Origin: Blastomonas sp.
Lineage (GTDB): Bacteria; Pseudomonadota; Alphaproteobacteria; Sphingomonadales; Sphingomonadaceae
DNA length: 64,000 bases
NCBI RefSeq assembly: GCF_030373265.1
Contig: NZ_JAUCZC010000003.1
Location: 152,986 to 216,985, forward strand
Reading direction: 5' to 3'
A program made the translations under genes and the position numbers. Below the pieces are notes generated by a model. That model was not told where the DNA came from, did not search any database, and saw only the letters and a program-made list of their open reading frames with translations. Positions 28,883 through 38,504 of this stretch are shown in pieces; the stretch's first letter is position 1, and every line of letters begins with the position of its first letter.

Positions 28883-30958
28883 TCAGCTGTCCTGAAGCTC
28901 GCGCAGCATCGCGGCGGCGGCCCCTCGCTCGGGAAACGCCCCCAGCGCCAGCGACGCCCTGAGCGCTCCCACCGCCTGCGCCGTCTTGCCCGCCTCGGCA
29001 TAGGCCTGCGCCAGATGATAGCGCAGCCAGGGGTTGCGCGGGTTTTTGGCCTGGGCCTTTTCCAGCATTTCGACCGCGACCACCGCACGGTCGCCCTCGG
29101 CGGTCAGCGTCAGACCGCGCATATGGGTGGCAAGCGTGCTGGCGGGCTGCACCCGATACGCCAGCCGCGCATCGTGCGCTGCGGCTGCAGCGTTACCGTT
29201 GCGCAGCCGCGCCAGCGCCAGATCGGCCAGCAGCAGCGGCTGGTTGTTGCCCAGCCTTGCATGAAGCGCGCCCAACGTCAGGATCGCGCCCGGCCAGTTG
29301 CTGCGATCGATATACGCATTGGCGAGCAATCTGAGCCCACCGGTGTTGGCAGGGCTGTAGCCCACAAAGCGCACCAGCAGCGCGTCGGCCTCGTCGGCGC
29401 TCCCGGCCTCGCGCAGCGCCAGCGACAGGCGGCGGACCACCGGCTCGGACAGCCGGATCTCCGCGGCACGACGGTAGAACGGAAGCGCCGCGGCCGCATC
29501 GCCCCCAGCAAAGAGGACATCGCCCAGCAGGACCTGGGCATCGGGAACGCCGGGGTTGGCGTCGGCCAGCGGCTTGGCAAACTCGGCCGCCAACGCAAAA
29601 TCGCCATTGGCCACCAGCATGCGGACATAGGGGATGACCGTACGTGCATCGCCCGGCGCGGTGCGCGCGGCATCGGCCAGCATCCACGGCTCGTCCGCTT
29701 CAGCGAGACGCACCATCGGCGCGGTGTCGGGCTCGGCGGCGCGCGCGAGATAGTCGGTCGCCTGCGCGCCCTCGCCGATCGCCTCGAGCGAGCGCGCCAC
29801 CAAAGTCAGCAGATAGGCGCTGGTGCCGCCCTGATCGGCGACCGGACGGAACTTGGAGAGCAGCATTTCATGCTCCCCCTCGGCATACAGCGCGCGCGCC
29901 AGCAGTTCGGCGGCGCGGCGGTTGTATGGCTGGGCATTGGCCAGCCTTTCGAACCGGTCGATCGCCTGGCGGTAATTGCCCAGCTGGAACTCGACCACGC
30001 CCTCGACCTGCATCACCGAGGGCACCCGCTCGAGGGCACCACCGGTCTTCTGGATCAGGTTGCGCGCCAGGCCGTATTGGCCCGCGCGCGCCGCCAGCAC
30101 CGCCTGAAGAAAATATCCGCGCGGGTTGGCGGGCTGCAACGCCACGATCTGGCGCGCAGCGGCCAGCATATCGCGCATCCGGCCCATATCGCCCAAGGTG
30201 GCGGCATATTCGCCCAGCACGCTGACATCGTTGGGGTCGATGCTCAAGGCGCGTTCGAACCACGGCAGCGATGCGGCGAGCCCGTACTGGCTGCGGACCA
30301 GTTCGGCGCGAAGTTGCAGCGCACGCACGTTGCCGCTGTTGAGCTTCACCGCGTACTCTGCCGCCTCGACTCCGCCCGCCTGATCGCCCGATACGATGCG
30401 GATCCGCGCGATATCGGTCCACAGCATGCTGTCTTCAGGCGCAAATTGCAGCGCCCGGTCGAACGCAGCGCGCGCTGAATCGATGGCGCCCAGCGCGAGG
30501 TGCGCGCGGCCCTGCGTGCGCGCGGCATAGCCCGCATCGCGGGTCGGCACCGGGCCCTCGCCCAGCCATGACAGCGCCGCATCGGGCCGGCCCTGCAGCA
30601 CCAGCGCCTCGGCCATGGCAGCGCGCACCTGCGCCCGATCGGCGCCCAACTCCAGCGCGCGGGTGAGCTCGGCCTCGGCGCCGGCGGAATCGAACAACGC
30701 CAGAAAGACGCGCGCCTGTGCAATGCGCGCGTCGGGCAGGCGCGGCGCGGCCTTGATCGCGTTCATCAGCTCGATCCGCGCGGCACGGTAGTCTCCGCGT
30801 GCCCGGTAGTCCTCGGCGCGCGCCATCGCCTGGCGCGCCGCGCCCGTGTCTTCGGCCTGCAGCGGCATCGCCAGGCCGCCCAGCACCAAGGCGCTGGCGA
30901 CCAGCGCCAGCGTCACGCGCCGTACGAGCCCGGACCGAGGATCAGCTCTGGATGTCAT
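28883..30958 (-). CDS. prsT: XrtA/PEP-CTERM system TPR protein PrsT
   Basis: A 691-residue secreted or periplasmic TPR protein. A signal peptide (VTLALVASALVLGGLAM, cleavage near LQA-EDT) is followed by many TPR units (AEDYRARGDYRAARIELMNAIKAAP and so on) to the C-terminus. Its position directly after prsR and prsK identifies it as PrsT of the exosortase XrtA/PEP-CTERM polysaccharide system. The first 16 nt overlap the end of prsR. It probably takes part in exopolysaccharide assembly or export. Confidence 0.85.
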   Translation of the reverse strand: MTSRADPRSGLVRRVTLALVASALVLGGLAMPLQAEDTGAARQAMARAEDYRARGDYRAARIELMNAIKAAPRLPDARIAQARVFLALFDSAGAEAELTRALELGADRAQVRAAMAEALVLQGRPDAALSWLGEGPVPTRDAGYAARTQGRAHLALGAIDSARAAFDRALQFAPEDSMLWTDIARIRIVSGDQAGGVEAAEYAVKLNSGNVRALQLRAELVRSQYGLAASLPWFERALSIDPNDVSVLGEYAATLGDMGRMRDMLAAARQIVALQPANPRGYFLQAVLAARAGQYGLARNLIQKTGGALERVPSVMQVEGVVEFQLGNYRQAIDRFERLANAQPYNRRAAELLARALYAEGEHEMLLSKFRPVADQGGTSAYLLTLVARSLEAIGEGAQATDYLARAAEPDTAPMVRLAEADEPWMLADAARTAPGDARTVIPYVRMLVANGDFALAAEFAKPLADANPGVPDAQVLLGDVLFAGGDAAAALPFYRRAAEIRLSEPVVRRLSLALREAGSADEADALLVRFVGYSPANTGGLRLLANAYIDRSNWPGAILTLGALHARLGNNQPLLLADLALARLRNGNAAAAAHDARLAYRVQPASTLATHMRGLTLTAEGDRAVVAVEMLEKAQAKNPRNPWLRYHLAQAYAEAGKTAQAVGALRASLALGAFPERGAAAAMLRELQDS

Positions 30959-32354
30959 ATTGCCTGAGCAGATCGTACAAGGTCGGCCGGCTGATGCCCA
31001 GCAGCTTGGCCGCGCCCGAGATGTTGCCCTCGGTCCGCGCCAGCGCATGGCGGATCGCCTTGCGGTCGGCGAGTTCGCGGGACGCCTTGAGGTTCAGGAA
31101 CTCGGCCGTTTCCGGCTCGGCGCGTTCGAGATCCAGGTCCTCGGCGCGCACCAGCCGGGTTTCGGCCATGATCACCGCGCGCTTCACCCGGTTTTCGAGC
31201 TCGCGGACATTGCCCGGCCAGTGCCACGCGTCGAGCATCTTGAGCGCATCGGGTGCGAAGCCCCTGACCGCCGGGTTCATCTCGGCGGCGAATTTCCCCA
31301 GGAAATGCTTGGCGAGCAGCACCGCATCGCCCGGCCGTTCGGCAAGCGCGGGAATATTGACGACGATCTCGGCCAGCCGGTAAAACAGATCCTCGCGGAA
31401 GCGTTCCTCGGCGATCATCTTTTCAAGGTTCTGATGCGTGGCGCAGACAACGCGCGTGTCGACCGCGATCGCGCTGCGCCCTCCGACCCGCTCGATCACG
31501 CGCTCCTGCAAAAAGCGCAGCAGCTTGACCTGCAACGGCAGCGGGATGTCACCCACCTCGTCGAGGAACAACGTGCCGCCCTCGGCCTGCTCGATCTTGC
31601 CGATGGTGGTCTTGATCGCGCCGGTGAACGCGCCCTTTTCATGCCCGAACAGTTCGGATTCGAGCAGATTTTCGGGGATCGCCGCGCAGTTGATCGCTAC
31701 GAACGCCTTGCCGCGCCGGTTGCTTTTGTCGTGCAGCCCGCGCGCGAACAGTTCCTTGCCGGTGCCGCTGGCGCCGAGCAGCATCACCGAGACGTTGGTG
31801 TTGGCGACGCGCTCGATGGTGCGCGCGGCCTTGACCATCTGGGCATCGGCGGTGATCATCCCGCCCAGCACGGTATGGTCTTCGCCCGATTTCTGGTTGA
31901 GCCTTGCATTCTCGCGTTCGATCTGCTGGACATTGAGCGCGCGGCGCACGATCAATGCCAGGTCGTCGATCTCGACCGGCTTGCGATAGAAATCATACGC
32001 GCCCTGCGCGATCGCGTCGCGCGCGCTCTGGCGTTCGCCGTGGCCCGATGCGATGATCACCTTGGTATCGGGCTTGAGCCGCAGGATGTCGGCAAGCGTC
32101 GCAAAACCCTCGCTCACGCCATCGGGATCCGGCGGCAGGCCAAGATCGAGCGTGACGACATCGGGCTCCTCATAGCGCAGCAGATCGATCGCACTGGCAC
32201 GGTCGCTGGCGCACAGCACTTCGAAATCGTCGAACGCCCATTTGAGCTGGCGCTGCAGCCCGGCGTCATCCTCCACCACCAGCAGCCGCGGCAGCCTGGG
32301 CTGGCCCTTGCTGCCGTTCATGGCAGCATTGGGGGTCAGATCGTTCATCGTCAT
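30942..32354 (-). CDS. prsR: sigma54-dependent response regulator PrsR
   Basis: A 470-residue NtrC-type activator: receiver domain (about 22-140, [26 protein letters not shown]), AAA+ domain ([11 protein letters not shown]alker A, GAFTGA sigma54 contact, [14 protein letters not shown]alker B) and a Fis-type HTH at the end ([19 protein letters not shown]). PrsK/PrsR activate genes with a PEP-CTERM box and RpoN promoters. A second ATG at 32348 is equally plausible. It overlaps prsK by three bases. Confidence 0.93.
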   Translation of the reverse strand: MTMNDLTPNAAMNGSKGQPRLPRLLVVEDDAGLQRQLKWAFDDFEVLCASDRASAIDLLRYEEPDVVTLDLGLPPDPDGVSEGFATLADILRLKPDTKVIIASGHGERQSARDAIAQGAYDFYRKPVEIDDLALIVRRALNVQQIERENARLNQKSGEDHTVLGGMITADAQMVKAARTIERVANTNVSVMLLGASGTGKELFARGLHDKSNRRGKAFVAINCAAIPENLLESELFGHEKGAFTGAIKTTIGKIEQAEGGTLFLDEVGDIPLPLQVKLLRFLQERVIERVGGRSAIAVDTRVVCATHQNLEKMIAEERFREDLFYRLAEIVVNIPALAERPGDAVLLAKHFLGKFAAEMNPAVRGFAPDALKMLDAWHWPGNVRELENRVKRAVIMAETRLVRAEDLDLERAEPETAEFLNLKASRELADRKAIRHALARTEGNISGAAKLLGISRPTLYDLLRQYDIQS

Positions 32355-34471
32355 TATACCTTTGCAGCCAAAAGCGGGCCGTCCAGCGCCGCCTCGTCAT
32401 TCTCGATCCGCGTGGCGAGCGGCAGATAGACCGCAAAGCGGCTGCCCTCGCCTTCTCGGCTTTCCACTTCGATCCGCCCGTTCATCGCTTCGACCAGCAA
32501 CCGCGCCTCATAGGCACCGATGCCGAAACCGTCGGCCTTGCTCGAGATGAACGGCTTGAACAGCTTGGCGCGGACAAATTCGGTCGACATTCCCGATCCA
32601 TGATCAACGATCTCGATCACCCCGTTCAGGCCGTCACGCGACAGGCTGACATAGACCGGATGATCAGCACCGCTGGCGTCGATGGCGTTCTGGATGAGAT
32701 GCCCCAGGACCTGTTCGAGCTGCACGGGATCCGCCATCAGCGTCATGCGCGGCGCGCTGCTGGCAACCACCGGGTGGCGCTCGGCCTTGTCGGCGATCAC
32801 CGCGCGGACCACCCGCTCGGCATCGATCGCACGGATGCCGTCACCGGTGGACCGGGCATAGCCGGTCAGCCGCTGGATCAGCGTGTTCATCTTGCCCACC
32901 GAATTCTGCAGCGTTGCGATCATGTCGGCACGAAACTCGGGGTTGTCGGCGTGCCTTTCGGCGTTGCGCGCAACCAGGCTCAACTGGCTGACCAGATTCT
33001 TGATGTCGTGCATCACAAAGGCCATCCGGCGGTTGAATTCGTCGAACTGATCCGCCTCGCGCAACGCTTCCTGGCTGCGCGCCTCGGCCAGATAGCTCGC
33101 GAGCTGCCGCCCGACGAGGCGCAGGAGGTCGAGGTCCTCCCAGTCGAGTTGGCGCTCGATCACCGGGCGCGACAGCACCACCAGCCCTGCCAACCGGTCG
33201 AAATGCACCAAGGGGACGATCGCCCACGCGTTGCTTTCCGCAAGAATCCAGTCAGGGATCGCGCGCTGGTCGGTCAACGCATCCTTGCCCGAGCGCAGCG
33301 CCTCGAGCTCGACAATCCGGGCTGTTGCCTGGAAATAGCCGATGGTGCTGGCGGTGCAGGCCTGCGCCGGGACATCGGCCGTAGGCCAGTTGAACCGTGC
33401 CTGGAGTTGCAGCCTGCCGCCATCGGTCGGTGCCAGCAACAGTCCTGACGGGCTGTCGCTGATGTCGGCGGCGGCCTTGATGACGCGCTCGTGAAACGGC
33501 GCCGTGCCGTCGCCAGGCCTGCCGATCGTCTCGGTGAACCGGATCCATTCGGCGCGATAGTCATAGCGGTGCTGGAAAAAATGCTTGGTCGCCTTGACCC
33601 GGAACCAGGCGCGAAAGCGGTCGGACGGCAGCAGGATCATCGCGGCGAGCGACATGCCGAGGACCAGCAGCACCTGCGCACTTGAAGCGACCGCGCCGCC
33701 GAAGGAACGCAGCATCTGCGCCACTGCGATCATCGTCACCAGATAGCCGAGAATTGCGAACAGCGAGAGCGAGCGATAAGCGACCTTGCGCGACAAGGTG
33801 AGCTTCCACCCGCCCGGACGGTTGGCCGCGAGCGCGAAGAAGGGTACCGCAAAGACCATCAGCACGCCGCGCAGCGCCACCAGATCGGCGGGCAGCGCAT
33901 CGCCCAGATAGCCGACGGTGTAGAGGTTGAGGTCATACAGCCACATCGCGGCGAGCGCGGTCAGCGGCAACCGCAGGCTGGCGCGGGTCTCGGTGTCGGC
34001 AACGCTGTAAAGGTTGTTCGCCAGCACCAAGACACCCACGGTGAAGATCATCCGCAGCAGCATGGCAACGGAAAACGCCAGCTCTCCGGGCCGGGGCATG
34101 CCCTGATTGGCGGCATGCCAGAACGCGACCATCGGTTGCCCGATGAGCACCACTGCGAGCACCAGATAGACGGCGGTGACGGTGCGCGGTTGCGCGCGCG
34201 CCGACCGGACCATCTGGAACAGGAATGCCAGCCAGGCGAGATTGCGCATCGATTCCGCAAGCCCGGCCGTGCCATGCCCGCCGCCCAAGGTGGCAGCGGC
34301 AAAAGCCCACAGGCTGGTTGCCAGCAACGCCAGCAGCAACGCAGCGTCGCCCAGCGAAGGACGACTGTGCATCTGGCCTGCCCAGCGCCGCACCAGCCAC
34401 GCTGCGACCAGCATGGTCAGCGCGGCCGCTGCTGCATGTCCCCAAAGGCCTATGGCGTGCCAGTTGGCCAT
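32354..34471 (-). CDS. prsK: XrtA/PEP-CTERM system histidine kinase PrsK
   Basis: A 705-residue membrane sensor kinase. About eight N-terminal helices (1-300) precede a GAF-like region, the H-box MAFVMHDIKNLVSQLSLV with the phosphorylated histidine, and a HATPase domain (GHLIQNAIDASG N-box, VDHGSGMS G1). The helical sensor and the gene order prsK-prsR-prsT identify it. It is the cognate kinase of the downstream PrsR. Confidence 0.92.
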   Translation of the reverse strand: MANWHAIGLWGHAAAAALTMLVAAWLVRRWAGQMHSRPSLGDAALLLALLATSLWAFAAATLGGGHGTAGLAESMRNLAWLAFLFQMVRSARAQPRTVTAVYLVLAVVLIGQPMVAFWHAANQGMPRPGELAFSVAMLLRMIFTVGVLVLANNLYSVADTETRASLRLPLTALAAMWLYDLNLYTVGYLGDALPADLVALRGVLMVFAVPFFALAANRPGGWKLTLSRKVAYRSLSLFAILGYLVTMIAVAQMLRSFGGAVASSAQVLLVLGMSLAAMILLPSDRFRAWFRVKATKHFFQHRYDYRAEWIRFTETIGRPGDGTAPFHERVIKAAADISDSPSGLLLAPTDGGRLQLQARFNWPTADVPAQACTASTIGYFQATARIVELEALRSGKDALTDQRAIPDWILAESNAWAIVPLVHFDRLAGLVVLSRPVIERQLDWEDLDLLRLVGRQLASYLAEARSQEALREADQFDEFNRRMAFVMHDIKNLVSQLSLVARNAERHADNPEFRADMIATLQNSVGKMNTLIQRLTGYARSTGDGIRAIDAERVVRAVIADKAERHPVVASSAPRMTLMADPVQLEQVLGHLIQNAIDASGADHPVYVSLSRDGLNGVIEIVDHGSGMSTEFVRAKLFKPFISSKADGFGIGAYEARLLVEAMNGRIEVESREGEGSRFAVYLPLATRIENDEAALDGPLLAAKV

Positions 34472-34475
34472 CGGG

Positions 34476-35861
34476 TCAGCGCGCGCCGTCGGGCCACAGC
34501 ACCACCCGCAGCGTCTGCAGAATGATCAGCAGATCGAGGAACGGCGTGTAGTTCTTTGCATAATAAAGGTCGTACTCGAGCTTGTGCCGCGAATCTTCCA
34601 CCGAGGCACCATAAGGATAGTTGATCTGGGCCCAGCCGGTGATGCCGGGCTTCACCATGTGCCGCTCGTTGTAATAGCGCATCTGGGTTTCGAGGCTGGC
34701 AACGAACTCCGGCCGTTCGGGCCGCGGGCCGACGAAGCTCATATCGCCCTTGAGCACGCTCCACGCCTGGGGCAGTTCGTCGATTCGAACCTTGCGGATG
34801 AACCGGCCCAGACGGGTGATGCGCGGATCGTCCTTTTGCGCCCATTGCGCGCCATCGACTTCGGCATCGGTCCGCATCGAGCGCAGCTTGATGATCTCGA
34901 ACGGCTGACCATACAGCCCGACGCGTTCCTGCTTGAAGAATGCCGGCCCCTTGCTGTCCAGCTTCACCAACAGTGCGAAGATCAGGATGATCGGCGCGGT
35001 CAGCGCCAGCAGGATCGAACTGACGACGAGGTCGAACAGCCTTTTGGCGATGGTCGAGATGCGGCGACCCGCAGAAAAGCCGTCCGAAAAGATCAGCCAG
35101 CTCGGGTTGACCGTATCGAGATCAACCCGTCCGGTCTCGCGTTCCAGAAACGTCGACAGATCGTTGACGTGCACGCCGGTGGTCTTGATCCGCAGCAGGT
35201 CGTTGACCGGCAGCGCATTGCGCCGCTCTTCCAGTGCGAGAACGACCTCGGTGACGTTCAGGTTCTCGACGTGCTTGGCGAGGTTCTTGATCGCATCGCG
35301 GTTGATCGCCTCTTCGACGACCAATGCGCCATCGTTCATCGCGACAAAGCCGACCAGCACGAAACCCGCGTCGGGCCGGTCGGCAAGGACCTGCACCCGT
35401 TGAGCGCGCTTGCCGGCACCCAGCACCATCAGGCGGCGCTTGAAAGCGGTGGTGCCCAGCAGCCCGCTGAGCAAAATTCGAATACCGACCAGAAACACGA
35501 TCGACAGCCCCATCGCGTACAGGCTGTTGGACCGCCACAGGGTCGTGCCCGGCAGCACGAAATAGGTGACCGACAACAGGATCACGCCAAGCGAGATCGC
35601 GACCAGCAGCCTGGCTGCGGCAAAACGGAGCGATTGCAGCGAATCCGGACCATACACCCCGACCGCGATCATCGCCATGTGGACCAGGAATGCGAACGTG
35701 ATGATCGGCAGCGGCCGCTGGCTCAGCGGCTCGATCGCCATGCCGATCTCGCGCGCGCGCCAGACCCAACCCAATTCCGCGGCCAGCCCCAGCAGCGCGA
35801 GGTCAAAAAAGCCGAGCAGCAGCACCGCATGCGGCACATAATGTTTGAACAGCCTGAACAT
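34476..35861 (-). CDS. XrtA-associated undecaprenyl-phosphate sugar transferase
   Basis: A 461-residue polyprenyl glycosyltransferase of the WbaP/EpsE kind found in XrtA loci. Four to five N-terminal helices are followed by a CoA-binding-like domain (RLMVLGAGKRAQRV) and the catalytic domain: KRLFDLVVSSILLALTAP, KLDSKGPAFFKQERVG, PRITRLGRFIRKVRIDELPQ and MSFVGPRPERPEF. It moves the first sugar phosphate to undecaprenyl phosphate on the inner membrane. It is four bases upstream of prsK, so it heads the operon. Confidence 0.92.
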   Translation of the reverse strand: MFRLFKHYVPHAVLLLGFFDLALLGLAAELGWVWRAREIGMAIEPLSQRPLPIITFAFLVHMAMIAVGVYGPDSLQSLRFAAARLLVAISLGVILLSVTYFVLPGTTLWRSNSLYAMGLSIVFLVGIRILLSGLLGTTAFKRRLMVLGAGKRAQRVQVLADRPDAGFVLVGFVAMNDGALVVEEAINRDAIKNLAKHVENLNVTEVVLALEERRNALPVNDLLRIKTTGVHVNDLSTFLERETGRVDLDTVNPSWLIFSDGFSAGRRISTIAKRLFDLVVSSILLALTAPIILIFALLVKLDSKGPAFFKQERVGLYGQPFEIIKLRSMRTDAEVDGAQWAQKDDPRITRLGRFIRKVRIDELPQAWSVLKGDMSFVGPRPERPEFVASLETQMRYYNERHMVKPGITGWAQINYPYGASVEDSRHKLEYDLYYAKNYTPFLDLLIILQTLRVVLWPDGAR

Positions 35862-35981
35862 GGCTGCTGTTATAGACGCACAATCGTCAAGTGTCGGTTA
35901 ATTTTACAGCGCCGGCCGGGCCAGACACCGCGATTTTCCGCGAATGTGTCAAAGTATTTTACGGTTTTGGCATGCGCCGGG

Positions 35982-36266
35982 TTATTCGCCGATCTTCTGT
36001 GCGGCGTCCTGCGCGGCATCGCCGACCTGCTGCGCTGCATCGCCGACCTGGTTAGCCGCACCCGCCACCGCATCGGTACGCACTTCACCCTGTTGCAGGA
36101 ACTGCCAGGCGATCAAGCCGCCGACCACCAGTACCAGCAATGCCAGCGCCATCATCAGGCCCGATCCGCCACCCGATCGCCGCTCGATCACGGTGGTATG
36201 GGTGTGCGTGGGAGCTGCCGGCTGTTCGGTGACCACGGTTTCGGTACGATCGTTCGGGGTCGTCAT
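35982..36266 (-). CDS. small single-helix membrane protein
   Basis: A 94-residue protein: a Thr/Glu-rich cytoplasmic N-terminus with HTHTT, a basic stretch (ERRSGGG), one membrane helix (LMMALALLVLVVGGLIAWQFL) and a periplasmic amphipathic tail with AxQxGDAAQ repeats. The tail is similar to apolipoprotein-like or YtxH-type repeats. The start 36266 has GGAG upstream. Function unknown. Confidence 0.72.
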   Translation of the reverse strand: MTTPNDRTETVVTEQPAAPTHTHTTVIERRSGGGSGLMMALALLVLVVGGLIAWQFLQQGEVRTDAVAGAANQVGDAAQQVGDAAQDAAQKIGE

Positions 36267-36345
36267 CAGATGATCTCCAGCAGCATGTGTGTGCGCTGGA
36301 TACGTGCCGGATGCTCCGCAGTTCCCGACGGCAGCGCCGGGCCGC

Positions 36346-37743
36346 TCAATCGGTGACGAAATCGAAAGGGGTGACGCCGCGTTCGCGGTCATCGAACTTC
36401 AACCGGATTCCCAAAGGCGGCTTCGAGCGCTGCGGACAGTCGCCGCGCTTGCACATCGCACAGCCCGGGCCGATGCGGGTGGCGCCCGCGGCGCTCAGGT
36501 CCAGTCCGCGTGCATAGCACAAGGTCGCGGCCTGATCGACCGCAACGCCAAGGCCGATGGCGAACTCCGCGGTCGTGCCACCTGCGCCATAGCCTGTGCC
36601 CTGCACGCTGCGCGCCAGCGTCAGCCAGCGGCTGGCGTCTTCCAGTTCGACCAGCTGCACCTGTACCTGGCTGGGGCGGGAAAACGCCTGGTGGAGATGC
36701 CACAGCGGGCACGTGACCTCGGTATCGGCCAACGGCGCGCGGCTGGCACCGCCAAAGCGCTTGGACACCTGGCCCGCGCGGTCGACGCGGATCATGAAGA
36801 AGCCCAGTCCCCGCTGCCCCACCCGCTGGAGCGTCGTCAGCCGGTGGGCGACATGCTCGAAGCCCGCTCCGAAACGCCGCTGCAGCAGCAGCATGTCGTA
36901 GCCCGATTGTTCGCAGGCGCGCAGGAACCGGCCATACGGCATCATCAGGGCGGCGGCGAAATAGCTGAAGATGTGGCGCTGATACAATCGCTCGGCGGTG
37001 CGGTCGCCAAATTGGGCGCCTGCCACCAGCGCGTTGATGTCCGCGCGATGCTCGAGCTGGCCGAGCAGATACGCGGCCTGGAAGGTCCGCGAGGCCATGT
37101 CCAGCATCTCGGACAGTTGCAACTGGCGCGCATGCAGGTCGAGCCTGCGCAGCCGCCCCGGCATCACGTTTTCGGGCAGGATGCGGATTGCGAGCTGGTG
37201 CTTGGTGCGCAGCCGCTCGGCGATCGCGGAATACAGATCGCCGCTTTGCAGCCGCAATGCGTCGGCCAGCTCCTCGGCAGCGTGGTCCAGATCGGCGAAA
37301 TGGTTGCGCCAGCGCTCGATCTCGCTGCGCACCCGCGCCACCGGATCGTCGACCGCGCCTGCCACGGCGCCTGCGCCGGCACCCCCTTGCACCCGGTCGA
37401 ACAGCCGCGCGAACGCCGCAGCCGTTCCGGGCGAGGACACCAGCCAGTCCTCGATCTCGCCGGGCTCGATCCCCAGATCGGCAAACGCCGGGTCGGACAG
37501 GCGGCGACGCATCGGTCCGAGGCCGCCGCCGGGCTCATCGCCGGTCAGGTCACGCGGGTCGACATCGAACCGCTCGGCCAAGGCCAGCATCAGCCGCGCG
37601 CTGACCGGGCGCAGGTTGCGCTCGAGCAGATTGAGGTAGCTGGGCGAGATATCCAGCCGTTCGGCCATCGCGGCCTGAGTCAGCCCGGCATTGCGGCGCA
37701 ATCGGCGCAAAGCGGGCCCCGCGTGGAGAGAAGCATCGACCAT
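36346..37743 (-). CDS. XRE-family regulator of short-chain acyl metabolism (ScfR/RamB-like)
   Basis: A 465-residue regulator: an N-terminal Cro/C1 HTH (LRRLRRNAGLTQAAMAERLDISPSYLNLLERN), a central ImmA/IrrE-like peptidase-fold domain and a C-terminal DUF2083 domain with four conserved cysteines (IGPGCAMCKRGDCPQR near the end). Relatives (RamB, PrpC-type regulators) control the glyoxylate and methylcitrate pathways. The target genes are not in the window. Confidence 0.87.
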   Translation of the reverse strand: MVDASLHAGPALRRLRRNAGLTQAAMAERLDISPSYLNLLERNLRPVSARLMLALAERFDVDPRDLTGDEPGGGLGPMRRRLSDPAFADLGIEPGEIEDWLVSSPGTAAAFARLFDRVQGGAGAGAVAGAVDDPVARVRSEIERWRNHFADLDHAAEELADALRLQSGDLYSAIAERLRTKHQLAIRILPENVMPGRLRRLDLHARQLQLSEMLDMASRTFQAAYLLGQLEHRADINALVAGAQFGDRTAERLYQRHIFSYFAAALMMPYGRFLRACEQSGYDMLLLQRRFGAGFEHVAHRLTTLQRVGQRGLGFFMIRVDRAGQVSKRFGGASRAPLADTEVTCPLWHLHQAFSRPSQVQVQLVELEDASRWLTLARSVQGTGYGAGGTTAEFAIGLGVAVDQAATLCYARGLDLSAAGATRIGPGCAMCKRGDCPQRSKPPLGIRLKFDDRERGVTPFDFVTD

Positions 37744-38129
37744 AGCCCAACGTGTAATAATCGTGACAAAATGACAAGTCGAAAGCCGGATAAGGTCGCA
37801 AATTTCGTGATTTTCTTGTCAATTTGGATGGCATTCCACCGCGCAGCCGATAGGTCGTTGCTCAGCAGACGCCCAGGCCAAGACCTAGCAGGAGAGGATG
37901 AGGGTGAGCGGGGCAACCCCGCCACCCTTGCTTGCCAAACCGGCCTGTACGCGAACCGCCCCTTTGCCCGCCCTTGCCCGGGCCCGAGCTTTCCTGGGGA
38001 GGAAAGACATGCCGCCGGGGGCTCTGCCACCGGCGGCATTTTCGCGCCGCATCTTGGCTACGGACTGTTAACCCGCCGCTGGTAAGACCCCGGCTCGACG
38101 TCCAGAACCGATGGGGCTTTGTCTAAGAT
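37744..38129. other. 386-base gene-free interval with a series of hairpins
   Basis: No convincing reading frame is present. On the plus strand there are three successive hairpins: AGGGTG/CACCCT enclosing GCGGGG-CAA-CCCCGC (37901-37928), TTTCCT-GGGG-AGGAAA (37990-38005) and ATGCCGCCGG/CCGGCGGCAT followed by TTTT (38009-38043). The last looks like an intrinsic terminator that stops before the gene at 38130. The interval could hold a small RNA or a long leader. I could not identify a known RNA family. Confidence 0.5.
38009..38043 (+). terminator. Rho-independent terminator candidate
   Basis: A perfect 10-base-pair stem (38009-38018 with 38030-38039), an 11-base loop and a T run at 38039-38042. 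No coding gene precedes it on the plus strand within the gene-free interval, so it would end a non-coding transcript or a leader. Confidence 0.6.
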
Positions 38130-38477
38130 ATGCTGAAAGAGGTCATGCTGGGATCGGGCGGCATCATGCTAGCTGCCGTGATTTTCGCGTCGTCGATGAC
38201 GCCCGGCACCGCCCCGGTTGCCGACGTGCCCGCAGAGCCTGTTGCAGCGGTGGCACCCGCCCCACCCGCGCGCGTCCTCACCGCACCTCGCCCGGCGCCG
38301 ATTTTCCCCGAAGAAAGCGGCGACCTGACGTTCGGTGCGCCGATGATCGAGGCCGTGCCGGTGGAATCCGGGACGGCCGATCCGGAGCTCAGCACCGCGA
38401 TCCCCGGCAGCGCCGAAGCCCAAGGCGGGCGCCAGTTCTACGCCAGGCCGGGCCGCCCTTACCCCACGCCCCGTTGA
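38130..38477 (+). CDS. hypothetical Pro/Ala-rich exported protein
   Basis: A 115-residue protein. The N-terminus (LGSGGIMLAAVIFASSMTPG) could be a signal anchor; the remainder is rich in proline and alanine and low in complexity, with a C-terminal RQFYARPGRPYPTPR. No enzyme motif. Coding is supported by composition and a clean start after an AAGATA stretch, but no strong ribosome site is seen. Confidence 0.5.
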   Translation: MLKEVMLGSGGIMLAAVIFASSMTPGTAPVADVPAEPVAAVAPAPPARVLTAPRPAPIFPEESGDLTFGAPMIEAVPVESGTADPELSTAIPGSAEAQGGRQFYARPGRPYPTPR

Positions 38478-38504
38478 CCGCGCCCTGCTGACCGGCCCAC
38501 CAGC

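Noticed and set aside
34476..36088. Transposase or insertion sequence in the core region
   Set aside because: No transposase pattern or terminal inverted repeats; short frames here are shadows of the glycosyltransferase.
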